Shown here one piece after another: positions 6,682 through 14,083 of a stretch of 17,815 nucleotides of DNA. This stretch comes from SURF-21 sp964592775. Lineage in GTDB: Bacteria; Actinomycetota; Geothermincolia; Geothermincolales; RBG-13-55-18. The notes under the pieces were generated by a model. That model saw nothing but the letters and a program-made list of their open reading frames with translations, did no database searches and was not told where the DNA came from. The first letter of the stretch is position 1; each line of letters opens with the position of its first letter. The stretch is taken from contig CAZQFX010000049.1 of NCBI GenBank assembly GCA_964592775.1, positions 1-17,815 of the forward strand, given 5' to 3'. The translations under genes and the position numbers were made by a program.

Positions 6682-8361
6682 ATGGACATGTTGCAGGAAA
6701 TGACGCAGACATTCGCGACCATCTCCGACGAGGCCTACCGCGACCTGGAGGCGGCGGTGGGTCCCGAGAACGTATCCCGCGAGCCCGGCGTGCTCGACGG
6801 CTACACCTGGCAGCCCACCATCAACGACGACCCGGCCAAGTGGGTGAAGCGCCCGGTAGCGGTGGCCCTCCCCGGCTGCACCGAGGAGGTGCGGGAGGTG
6901 GTGCGCGCCTGCAACCGGCACGGCCTCAAGTTCAAGGCCTTCTCCACCGGCTGGGGAGTCTATTCCGGCCCCACCTACGACAACGTCGTGCAGGTGGACC
7001 TGCGCCGCATGAACCGCATACTGGAGATCGACGAGAAGAACATGTACGTGGTCATCGAGCCCTACGTCTGCGGCGCCCAGCTCCAGGCCGAGGCCATGAA
7101 GCTGGGGCTCAACACCCACATCATCGGGGCGGGGCCGGCATGCTCGCCCCTGGCCAGCGCCACCTCCGGGTGGGGGGTCGGCTGGGACGGCGTGTACATG
7201 AGCTACGGCCACCGCAACCTCCTGGGGGCGGAATGGGTGCTGCCCGACGGCGAGGTCTTGAGCGTGGGGGCCCTCGACTCCGGCCAGGGGTGGTTCACCC
7301 CCGACGGCCCCGGCCCCTCCCTGCGCGGCGTCATGCGCGGCTCGGCGGGCGCCCTGGGCGGCCTGGGAATATTCACCAGGTGCGCCCTCAAGCTATACAA
7401 CTGGCCGGGCCCGGCGCAGATGAAGACGGAGGGCGTGATGCTCGACGCCCGGACGGAGCCGCCGGAGCACCTGAGGTTCCACCTCTGCTTCTTCCCCGAC
7501 CGCGCCAGCCTGGACGAGGCGGTGTACAGGATGGGCGAGAGCGAGATCGCCTACGTCTTCACGCGCACGGCCGTCGCCGCCTACATCAACACTTTCGCGC
7601 CCCACTTCCTCCACCATGTCGCCAGGACCGGGGCGTTGAGGGACGTCCTCTCCAAGACGGTCAAGTGGGGGTGCACCATCGTGATGGCGGGCAACTCCGA
7701 GGAGGAGATCGACTTCCAGGAAGGGGTTCTCAAGGCGATCATCGCGGAGTACGGGGGCCTGTCCATGGAGGCCACGCAGGCCGCCGCCATCGGCCCCATG
7801 ATGATCATGAACTTCCTCCGGGTGAGCGCCATCCCCATGGTCTTCCGCGCCGGCGGGCTCTTCAGCACCGCCCTGGCCAGGAACGAGGCATGGGACACCC
7901 AGATGGACTGGGCGGACGTGGGCGAGGAAATCAAGCGGTTCTGGATAGACAAGGGCGGCATCATCGACGACCTCGCGGACAATCCATTCATGGCCCTGTA
8001 CGAGAACAACACCTGGGGGCACTGCGAGGAGATCTTCCAGTACAACGCCCGCGACCCCAAGCAGCTCGCGTCGCTGGAGCCCCTGTTCGTCGAGTTCTCG
8101 GTGGCCGCCATCGAGATGTGCATGGAGCCGCTCTCGGTCACCGACGCCCGCCTGCGCGAGGTCATCAGCCCCATGATGGGCAACTACAACGCCTGGCAGA
8201 AGAAGATATCCGCCACCCTCGACGACAACCGCGCCGCGGACACCGGCATGTACTGCGACGAGGTGGACTTCGACTTCACCAAGGTGGACCCGGCGGTAAG
8301 GGCGAAGCTGGACCGGCTGGCGTCCGGTTTTACCTGGACCGAAGACGGCCCGCCCGCCTGA
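6682..8361 (+). CDS. FAD-linked oxidase, second GlcD/VAO-type paralogue
   Basis: A 559-residue flavoprotein with the PCMH-type FAD domain: VALPGCTEEVREVVRACN, the pyrophosphate-loop-like AFSTGWGVYSGP (residues 86-97), VDLRRMNRILEID and VVIEPYV. Then come TSGWGVGWDG and RGSAGALGGLGIFTRCALKLY. It is longer than the upstream paralogue and nearer in size to vanillyl-alcohol oxidase-type enzymes. The usual terminal NPGK motif is not obvious, and the C-terminal part is divergent. It begins 6 bases after the CCG gene (ATG 6682 after AGGGGG, or ATG 6688), so co-translation is likely. Two different FAD oxidases around one iron-sulfur subunit resemble GlcD-GlcF-GlcE arrangements. However, GlcE is much shorter, so this is probably a second catalytic subunit or a separate enzyme. 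Substrate unknown. Confidence 0.85.
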   Translation: MDMLQEMTQTFATISDEAYRDLEAAVGPENVSREPGVLDGYTWQPTINDDPAKWVKRPVAVALPGCTEEVREVVRACNRHGLKFKAFSTGWGVYSGPTYDNVVQVDLRRMNRILEIDEKNMYVVIEPYVCGAQLQAEAMKLGLNTHIIGAGPACSPLASATSGWGVGWDGVYMSYGHRNLLGAEWVLPDGEVLSVGALDSGQGWFTPDGPGPSLRGVMRGSAGALGGLGIFTRCALKLYNWPGPAQMKTEGVMLDARTEPPEHLRFHLCFFPDRASLDEAVYRMGESEIAYVFTRTAVAAYINTFAPHFLHHVARTGALRDVLSKTVKWGCTIVMAGNSEEEIDFQEGVLKAIIAEYGGLSMEATQAAAIGPMMIMNFLRVSAIPMVFRAGGLFSTALARNEAWDTQMDWADVGEEIKRFWIDKGGIIDDLADNPFMALYENNTWGHCEEIFQYNARDPKQLASLEPLFVEFSVAAIEMCMEPLSVTDARLREVISPMMGNYNAWQKKISATLDDNRAADTGMYCDEVDFDFTKVDPAVRAKLDRLASGFTWTEDGPPA

Positions 8362-8370
8362 CCGCTTGAC

Positions 8371-8455
8371 GCCATTGCGGGCGGGGGGGGCGGAGCAGCG
8401 CACGATACCGTCATCGCGGGCGGAGGGAGCGGAGCGAGCGGAGCGAAGCAACCTC
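8371..8455 (+). repeat. ATTGCGAGG/GAAGCAA-type repeat, forward copies
   Basis: A degenerate partial copy (CATTGCGGGCGG.., 8371-8400) is followed by a fuller copy at 8409-8455 that starts CGTCATCGCGGGCGG, runs through GGAGCGAGCGGAGCG and ends GAAGCAACCTC. It belongs to the common dispersed family of the form GTCATTGCGAGGAGCGAAG...GAAGCAATCTC, known from many bacterial genomes. It begins 10 bases after the stop of the second FAD oxidase. Confidence 0.75.
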
Positions 8456-8556
8456 ATACACGCGGTGCGTGCCGTTATGCGGATGGGTTGATGTAACACA
8501 TGGCAACGGGTGGTTCATCTGAAGGGGCGGCTGTGGGAATGCGATCATGGGAGATA

Positions 8557-8635
8557 GAGGTTGCTTCGTCACCTCCTTCCTCGCAATGACGCTATTCTGG
8601 CCAATGCTTTGCGAGCATATCTCCCGCAATGACGT
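8557..8635 (-). repeat. ATTGCGAGG/GAAGCAA-type repeat, inverted copies
   Basis: GAGGTTGCTTCG..CCTCGCAATGACG (8557-8591) is the reverse complement of the forward copy, and a partial third end (CTCCCGCAATGACG) lies at 8622-8635. With the forward copies it makes a long inverted repeat spanning about 225 bases, with a loop of about 100 bases. The spacer 8362-8734 otherwise shows no gene, and I see no convincing promoter for the FixC-like gene. Confidence 0.75.
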
Positions 8636-8734
8636 TAGCGGTATATGCCTTCACATCATTCCTGGCGATAGCGTCGAGAAGAACTGAGGGATTTCGTGAC
8701 CTGAGGGGTAGAACTGGAAGGGGGTAGCTGTCGT

Positions 8735-10219
8735 ATGGAAAAATGGGACGTAGTCGTAGTCGGCGGAGGTCCCGGAGGGTCCTATGCCGCCAAGACGGCG
8801 GCGGAGGCCGGCCTGAAGACGGTCTTCTTCGAGCGGGGGCGGAAATCGGGGGAGAAGAACTCCTCCGGCTGCGGCCTCGGGCAGAGGTGGTGGCGCGACT
8901 TCCCCGAGCTCATGGAGAAGCTGCAGGCGCTGCCGTCGGTGCGCAAGATCGAGATGGTGGTGATCAACCTCATCGACGAGCACGACCGCCTCAGGTACCG
9001 CTGCGGCACCACCGGTTCCGATCTCTGCGCCAACCGCTGGCCGCACGGCATGGACGGTATCAGCATCTACCGCAAGGACCTCGACCCCTTCCTGGCCGAC
9101 CTGGCCGTGGAGGCGGGCGCGGAGCTTCGTACCTCCACCCTGGTCTCGGACGTGATCATGGACAACGGCAAGGTGATTGGGGTGAAGGCGGAGAAGGGGG
9201 AGCCCATGCAGGCGGAGGTGGTCATCGCCGCCGACGGCGCCATGTCCACCATGGCCCGCAAGGCGGGCATGCGCAGCCGCTGGGGCGGCGGCTGCACCCT
9301 GGTGCCCCAGCTCGACTTCGGCTGCAACGAGGAGAAGATGGACGACATCATCGGCAACGCCGAGTGGGTGTGGTTCGGGCCCCTGTACGGCACCTACCAG
9401 GTCAACTTCCGGGACGGCTTCCACATCGGGGCCGGGCAGTGGCTGCGCGACGACTGGGACGAGAAGCCCCTGGACATGATGAAAAAGGTGGTGCAGATAC
9501 CCGGCTTCCAGGCCATGTGCAGGGCAGTGGAGGCGAAGCCGCGCGAGTATCAGGCCCACATGCTGCCCTGGCTGAAGAAGCCGCCCAAGACCTACATGGG
9601 GGGGATGATGCTGGTGGGAGACGCCGCGGGATTCCCCTGCCCGCTGGAGGCGGAGGGCATCTGGCACGCCGTCATCTCCGGCCGCGAGGCCGCGAAGACC
9701 GCCGCATCGGCCATCTCCAAGGGGGATACTTCGGAGAGGGCGCTGGCGGAATACGAGCGGCTCTGGAAGGCCTCCGACCTTGGGAAGGAACACGAGTTCG
9801 GCGAGGAATTCGTCAACCTCTGGAACTCCTCCATCTTCGATCCCAAGCTCATGGAGAGGCAGATACAGCTGCTGCTGGAGTTCTCCATGCTCCATCCCTT
9901 CTCCGTCGTCTTCGACTGGGGCGACGCCCACATGGACTGCTTCAACCAGCACCTGGAGCACATCATCGAGCTGGCGCCGGAGTTCGGCGACTTCGGCAAG
10001 CAGTACATCGTCCCGATGGCCCGTGGCATCTGGCCCAGCAACGTCAAGAAGCTGCTGCTCGCCGCCAAGCCCAGGATCCCGGCCCTGCGCCGTCTCTCGG
10101 ACGAGAACTACTTCAAGGTCATCGCCAGGCTGTCGAAGAAGCTGGCCCCCTTCCTCGACCCGGCAGCGGCACAGAAGGCGCCCCTGCCGCGCGGGGCCCT
10201 GCAGCGGGAGGTGAGATAG
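8735..10219 (+). CDS. FixC-like flavoprotein, ETF:quinone oxidoreductase family
   Basis: A 494-residue FAD-dependent oxidoreductase of the FixC / ETF-QO / geranylgeranyl-reductase superfamily. The N-terminal dinucleotide fold reads DVVVVGGGPGGSYAA (Gly10-Gly15) with Glu33 at the end of the second strand. GISIYRKDLDPFLADLA and VVIAADGAMS follow, and the FAD-ribityl motif LVGDAAGFPCPLEAEG has Asp296. FixC and ETF-QO take electrons from ETF and pass them to quinone. This protein lacks the C-terminal ferredoxin domain of one-chain ETF-QO, and a separate ferredoxin gene follows with no spacer, as in FixC-FixX. The start follows AAGGGGG. It has about 60 more residues than typical FixC, in the C-terminal half (the region around FDWGDAHMDCFN). 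It could instead be a reductase for another substrate. Confidence 0.85.
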   Translation: MEKWDVVVVGGGPGGSYAAKTAAEAGLKTVFFERGRKSGEKNSSGCGLGQRWWRDFPELMEKLQALPSVRKIEMVVINLIDEHDRLRYRCGTTGSDLCANRWPHGMDGISIYRKDLDPFLADLAVEAGAELRTSTLVSDVIMDNGKVIGVKAEKGEPMQAEVVIAADGAMSTMARKAGMRSRWGGGCTLVPQLDFGCNEEKMDDIIGNAEWVWFGPLYGTYQVNFRDGFHIGAGQWLRDDWDEKPLDMMKKVVQIPGFQAMCRAVEAKPREYQAHMLPWLKKPPKTYMGGMMLVGDAAGFPCPLEAEGIWHAVISGREAAKTAASAISKGDTSERALAEYERLWKASDLGKEHEFGEEFVNLWNSSIFDPKLMERQIQLLLEFSMLHPFSVVFDWGDAHMDCFNQHLEHIIELAPEFGDFGKQYIVPMARGIWPSNVKKLLLAAKPRIPALRRLSDENYFKVIARLSKKLAPFLDPAAAQKAPLPRGALQREVR

Positions 10220-10504
10220 ATGGACCTCGAGAACATCGATTTCTTCGAGCTGGTGAAGCGGGTAGATACGGATAAGATGGGTGACTTCATCCACTACGAC
10301 CGCGAGAAGTGCAACGGCTGCGGCCTGTGCTCACTGGTATGCTCGTTCAACCTGTGGGCGGTGAAGGCGGGCAAGGCCAAGCTGGCCGTGCGCTACCAGG
10401 AGCTGTGCCTGGAGTGCGGCGCCTGCTGGGAGGTGTGCGAGCCGGAGGCCATCGACTTCTCCTATCCCGCCGGCGGCACCGGCGTGGTCATAGAGTACGG
10501 CTAG
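10220..10504 (+). CDS. FixX-like ferredoxin with two [4Fe-4S] motifs
   Basis: A 94-residue ferredoxin. Both cluster motifs are complete: CNGCGLCSLVC (Cys31, 34, 37, 41) and CLECGACWEVC (Cys63, 66, 69, 73), the second followed by EPEAIDF. The N-terminal 30 residues are extra and acidic. The ATG directly follows the FixC-like stop, so the two are translationally coupled and surely work together. The overall form (ending ECGAC..VC.P.AI..) fits FixX and the C-terminal domain of ETF-QO. It keeps both cluster sites, which suggests two low-potential clusters. The likely role is relaying electrons between the FixC-like flavin and either quinone or another carrier. Confidence 0.88.
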   Translation: MDLENIDFFELVKRVDTDKMGDFIHYDREKCNGCGLCSLVCSFNLWAVKAGKAKLAVRYQELCLECGACWEVCEPEAIDFSYPAGGTGVVIEYG

Positions 10505-10543
10505 ATTTTTCACTACGCTCGACCGTTTGCACCGCGTAAGCGA

Positions 10544-10605
10544 TTGCGACGCCTGGAGAGGCGGCGCAACGGAGCCTGTGCCTCCATGCTTCCCGGCGTG
10601 GAGGC
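10544..10605 (+). other. Two consecutive hairpins after the ferredoxin gene
   Basis: The first hairpin pairs TTGCGACGCCT (10544-10554) with AGGCGGCGCAA (10559-10569) around a GGAG loop with one mismatch. The second pairs GCCTCCATG (10580-10588) with CGTGGAGGC (10597-10605). Neither is followed by a T-run. They may be an unconventional terminator or an RNA-stabilising element between the FixCX-like pair and the amidohydrolase, or simply mark a repeat. Confidence 0.35.
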
Positions 10606-10659
10606 CTGGCACGTGTACGCAGGGACGTGAAGGCGTAAGCGAGGGGGGTTGGGAAAGCC

Positions 10660-11619
10660 ATGTCGGAAGAGCAGCCGAAGATAGACGTACACCATCACGT
10701 GGCGCCGCCGGAATACGTGTCGGCCCTGGCGGCCCGGGGCATCACCAGTGCCGGAGGGCGCCCCTTCCCCATCTGGGACCTGGAGGAGAACCTGTCCTTC
10801 ATGGACAGGCACGGCATAGAGACGGCCATGCTCTCCGTCTCCGCCCCCGGCGTCTTCTTCGGGGACCTCGGCCTGGCAAAGGAGCTCGCTCGCGCCTGCA
10901 ACGAGTTCCTGGCCGGCCTGGTGAACGCCTATCCACGACGCTTCGGGGCCTTCGCCGTCCTGCCCCTTCCTGACGTGGAGGCCTCACTGGACGAACTGGC
11001 CTACGCCCTGGACACGCTGGGGCTGGACGGCGCCGGCCTGCTCAGCAGCGTGGACCGGCGGTACATGGGCGACCCCGCATACGGCGCGCTCTTCGACGGG
11101 CTGAACCGCCGGCGGGCGGTCGCCTTCATGCACCCGCACACGCCGGACGAGGACGTGCCCCCGGGGATGAACATTCCAAGCTCCCTCATCGAGTTCGTCT
11201 TCGAGACCACCCGCGCCGTCGCCACCCTTCTATTCACCGGCACCCTGGAACGCTGCCCGGACTTGCGGCTGATACTCCCTCATGCGGGCGGCACGGTCCC
11301 TTACATCGCGCTCAGGCTCAGCCTGGGCCAGTTCTGGCCGGGATTGCAGGAGCACGTCCCGCGGGGGGTCCTGGCATACCTGCAGCGTTTCTATTACGAC
11401 ACCGCCGTCTCCGCCGCGCCCTTCGCCCTGCGTTCGCTGCAGGAGCTGGTGGACGACTCCCATATCCTCTTCGCCAGCGATTACCCCTTCGCCCCCGAGT
11501 TGGCCACGGTGGCCACCATCGGCGGGTTGGAGGGATACGACGGTTTCGACGCGGCCGTACTCGCTTCCGTATACCGCGGCAACGCGCTGGGATTATTTCC
11601 GCGCCTGAAGGAGATCTGA
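10660..11619 (+). CDS. Amidohydrolase-superfamily enzyme, ACMSD-like (Amidohydro_2)
   Basis: A 319-residue TIM-barrel metal enzyme of the group containing ACMSD and other non-oxidative decarboxylases. Metal-site residues are visible: DVHHH gives His11 and His13, FMHPH gives His158 (and His160), LPHAGG gives His208, and ASDYPF gives Asp274. Related enzymes decarboxylate aromatic or unsaturated acids, and some hydrolyse amides or lactones. The order and spacing match the decarboxylase group (HxH, His, His, Asp). The length is near the family norm. The start ATG follows AGGGGGG. The aldehyde ferredoxin oxidoreductase begins 57 bases downstream, so the two probably form an operon. Substrate and even reaction class remain open; decarboxylation is inference. 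Confidence 0.85.
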   Translation: MSEEQPKIDVHHHVAPPEYVSALAARGITSAGGRPFPIWDLEENLSFMDRHGIETAMLSVSAPGVFFGDLGLAKELARACNEFLAGLVNAYPRRFGAFAVLPLPDVEASLDELAYALDTLGLDGAGLLSSVDRRYMGDPAYGALFDGLNRRRAVAFMHPHTPDEDVPPGMNIPSSLIEFVFETTRAVATLLFTGTLERCPDLRLILPHAGGTVPYIALRLSLGQFWPGLQEHVPRGVLAYLQRFYYDTAVSAAPFALRSLQELVDDSHILFASDYPFAPELATVATIGGLEGYDGFDAAVLASVYRGNALGLFPRLKEI

Positions 11620-11676
11620 CGAGGGAGGCGACGAGTCCGCTCAGGCCGATCAAGACCGGCATCGGGAGGAAAGACC

Positions 11677-13752
11677 ATGTACGGCAACTGGGGCAGGCTG
11701 CTCAGGGTGGACCTCACCACCGGGGATATATCGGACTGGGAGATCGAGGAGCGCGTGTACCGCGACTTCCTGGGCGGCTCGGGCCTCGCCGCCTGTCTCT
11801 TCTTTAAGATGAGAGGATACGAGGCCGATCCCCTCTCGCCCGGCAATCCCCTCTTCGTCGTCAACGGCCCGCTCTCCGGCACCAGCCTCCCCGGTTGCTC
11901 CCGGCTCTCGGTCTGCGCCCGCTCCCCCCTCACCGGCATATGGGGGGAGGCGAGCATGGGCGGGTATATATCCCCGCAGCTCAAGGCCACGGGGTACGAC
12001 GGCATCGTGTTCGTGGGCGCTTCCCCGGCGCCGGTCTATCTCTGCCTCGGCGGGGAGGGCGCCGAGCTGCGGGGCGCCTCCCGCCTGTGGGGGATGGGGA
12101 CGTTCGAGACCGAGGAGTCGCTCAAGGCGGAGGTCGGGGACAAGCGGGCCGCGGTCATGAGCATCGGGCCGGCCGGGGAGAACATGGTGAAATATGCCGG
12201 CGTCGTCCACGACCGCGGAAGCCTCGCGGCGCGCTGCGGCCTGGGAGCGGTGATGGGCTCCAAGAACCTCAAGGCCGTCGCCGTGCGGGGGAGCAAGAAA
12301 TACCATGCCGCGGATGAAGAAGCCTACAAGGCGGTGCGCCACCAGGCGGTGGAGAACATCAGGAGAAGCCTGTTCGCGGAGGGCCTCAACCTCTTTGGGA
12401 CCGGCGGCGGTGTCGACCTCTCCTCGGCCATCTGCGACATGCCGGTGAAGAACTGGAGGGAGGCGCAGTGGAAGGAGGGCATGGAGAACCTCTCCGGCGT
12501 GCGGATAGCCGACACCATCCTCACCGCCAGGCGCTCCTGTTACGCCTGCCCCATCGCCTGCAAGCGCGTGGTGAGGATAGAGGAGGGGGACTACGCCATG
12601 CCTGATGGCCCGGGGCCCGAGTACGAGGGCATCGGCGCGCTGGGCTTCATGCCCAGGATAGACGACCTGCACGCCGTGGTGCATGCGAACGCGCTCTGCA
12701 ACTCCTACGGCATGGACGCCATCTCCACCGGGGGCACCATAGCCTATGCCATCGAGGCCTTCCGCGAGGGCCTGATCGGCGAGGATTGCACCGGGGGGAT
12801 GCGCCTGGACTGGAACCGGCCGGACCAGCTCATCGAGCTGATACACAAGATCGCCCGCCGTGAAGGCTTCGGCGACGAGCTGGCCGAGGGATGCCGCGCC
12901 CTGTCCGGGAGGTACGGCGGCGGGGATCTCGCCATCCAGGTCAAGGGGATGGAGTGCCCCATGCACGACCCCCGCGCCCTGTGGTCCATGTCCCTGGGCT
13001 ACGCCACGAGCATCAGGGGAGGCTGCCACAACCGCGACACCAACCTGGGGCTGGAGATGGGCATGGACGACCTGGGGGAGATAGGGTTTCCGCGCACCCG
13101 GCCCCAGCGCGCCGAGGGCAAGGCCGCGATGACCATCCATTCCCAGGCCATCTCCTCCGTCTGCGACTCCTCCGTGATCTGCGTTTTCGCGTGGAAGGGG
13201 ATGGGCTCGACCGTCGCCGTCTTGAGGGATATGATCGACGCGGTCACTGGTCACAGACATTCCATCGACGACCTGCTGGAAATCGGGAACCGCATATGGT
13301 ACCTGAAGCGCGCGCTCGGCAACCTCTGTGGGATCACGAGGTCGGACGACCTGGTCCCACGCCGCATCATCGAGCCCCACCTGGAGGGCAGCGCCACGCA
13401 CCTGCTCGGGACGCTCAACCCCCTGATCAGGGTGAACAACGGGGTCATGGGCATGATAAAGAGCGACCGGGTCCTGGAGTACGTCAAGCTGTTCAACGCG
13501 AAAGTGCTGCTGCGCAACACCTTCCGCACGGTGAACGTCGCGGGCAAGCTCTTCCCGTCACCACGGCGCATGATGCGCCGGCTGCGCAAGGCGCAGGCTG
13601 CGAATACGGACGGTTCCCGCGTCGCCTTCGACCGCATGCTCGAGGAATACTACCGCTTGAGAAGGATCGACGAACGGGGCCGCCCCGAGAGCGCGGTGCT
13701 CGAGGAAATGGGGCTGGGGGAGGTATCCGCGGTCCTGCACGGCGGAGTATAA
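11677..13752 (+). CDS. aor: Aldehyde ferredoxin oxidoreductase (tungstopterin)
   Basis: A 691-residue AOR-family enzyme, which oxidises aldehydes to acids with ferredoxin as acceptor, or the reverse, using tungsten-bis-pterin and one [4Fe-4S] cluster. The N-terminal AOR_N signature is clear: LLRVDLTTGDI, FLGGSGLAA, SGCSRLSVCARSPLTG-like text and SMGGYISPQLKATGYDG. The cluster ligands are Cys288, Cys291 and Cys295 (CYACPIAC) and probably Cys551 (LCGITRSDDLVPRR). The first three match the P. furiosus AOR numbering. The C-terminal domain holds KGMECPMHDPRA and SIRGGCHNRDTN. It is longer than the 605-residue archetype, mainly at the C-terminus. The start ATG follows GGGAGGAAAG. It follows the amidohydrolase gene closely. 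The natural substrate is unknown. Confidence 0.93.
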   Translation: MYGNWGRLLRVDLTTGDISDWEIEERVYRDFLGGSGLAACLFFKMRGYEADPLSPGNPLFVVNGPLSGTSLPGCSRLSVCARSPLTGIWGEASMGGYISPQLKATGYDGIVFVGASPAPVYLCLGGEGAELRGASRLWGMGTFETEESLKAEVGDKRAAVMSIGPAGENMVKYAGVVHDRGSLAARCGLGAVMGSKNLKAVAVRGSKKYHAADEEAYKAVRHQAVENIRRSLFAEGLNLFGTGGGVDLSSAICDMPVKNWREAQWKEGMENLSGVRIADTILTARRSCYACPIACKRVVRIEEGDYAMPDGPGPEYEGIGALGFMPRIDDLHAVVHANALCNSYGMDAISTGGTIAYAIEAFREGLIGEDCTGGMRLDWNRPDQLIELIHKIARREGFGDELAEGCRALSGRYGGGDLAIQVKGMECPMHDPRALWSMSLGYATSIRGGCHNRDTNLGLEMGMDDLGEIGFPRTRPQRAEGKAAMTIHSQAISSVCDSSVICVFAWKGMGSTVAVLRDMIDAVTGHRHSIDDLLEIGNRIWYLKRALGNLCGITRSDDLVPRRIIEPHLEGSATHLLGTLNPLIRVNNGVMGMIKSDRVLEYVKLFNAKVLLRNTFRTVNVAGKLFPSPRRMMRRLRKAQAANTDGSRVAFDRMLEEYYRLRRIDERGRPESAVLEEMGLGEVSAVLHGGV

Positions 13753-13791
13753 CGGTTCCCCGCGCTTCTCGGCCCGCCTAACCATGAGGTT

Positions 13792-13867
13792 TTCCGGGGG
13801 TCAGCCCGGAACTTGTGGTGAGAAGCGTAGCGGCGAACCGATTTCCACATCCGGGGTCAGGCCTACA
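13792..13867. repeat. GGGGTCAG-type dispersed element downstream of AOR
   Basis: The hairpin TTCCGGG-GGTCAG-CCCGGAA (13792-13811) and, 40 bases on, CCGGGGTCAGGCC define a repeat-like stretch 40 bases past the AOR stop. GGGGGTCAGCCCGGAAC here matches GGGGTCAGCCCTGGAAC at about 15695-15711 except for one inserted base. AGGCCTGACCCC (minus strand) also ends the tandem units near 3211 and 3337. No T-run follows the hairpin, so termination of AOR is uncertain. Confidence 0.5.
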
Positions 13868-13969
13868 CGCAATGACCCATCCTAGCTACATAGAGTTCTC
13901 CCAAAAAAGGATATGAGATCGTTGAACGTGTTGTGGAAAATGGAGGGCTGGCCCCCGGAGAAAAACCGC

Positions 13970-13987
13970 CCGTGATGCATATCATGG
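13970..13987. promoter_or_regulatory. Candidate operator upstream of rubrerythrin
   Basis: CC-g-TGAT-gcat-ATCA-t-GG is an interrupted dyad that ends one base before the -35 of the rubrerythrin promoter. Its location suits a transcription factor site. The regulator is unknown and I do not match it to a PerR or Fur consensus. Confidence 0.3.
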
Positions 13988-14017
13988 TTGACCTCATTGC
14001 TCTGGTGGAAATATATT
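13988..14017 (+). promoter_or_regulatory. Candidate sigma70-type promoter of rubrerythrin
   Basis: TTGACC (13988-13993), an 18-base spacer and TATATT (14012-14017) match the vegetative consensus well and read toward rubrerythrin. The start of transcription would be about 60 bases before the GTG start. The rest of 13868-13969 holds no gene. Confidence 0.5.
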
Positions 14018-14083
14018 TACGCACGGGTGGGAAGAATTAATGGGAAGAATGGGAAGCGCGTCTTTGAACAGAGGAGGTAGAAC

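Noticed and set aside
4588..7212. Very long (874-codon) minus-strand open frame
   Set aside because: It lies opposite three well-supported genes. Its His-, Val- and Gly-rich composition is the typical antisense shadow of GC-rich coding sequence.
6438..8369. Long alternate-frame plus-strand open frame
   Set aside because: It overlaps the CCG gene end and the second FAD oxidase, and is Arg- and Gly-rich with no domain, so it is a frame shadow.
10544..10605. Intrinsic terminator after the FixX-like gene
   Set aside because: The hairpins are real but no T-run follows, so I list them only as structures.
11650..13401. Long minus-strand open frame opposite AOR
   Set aside because: AOR on the plus strand has full domain signatures, so the opposite frame is a composition artefact.
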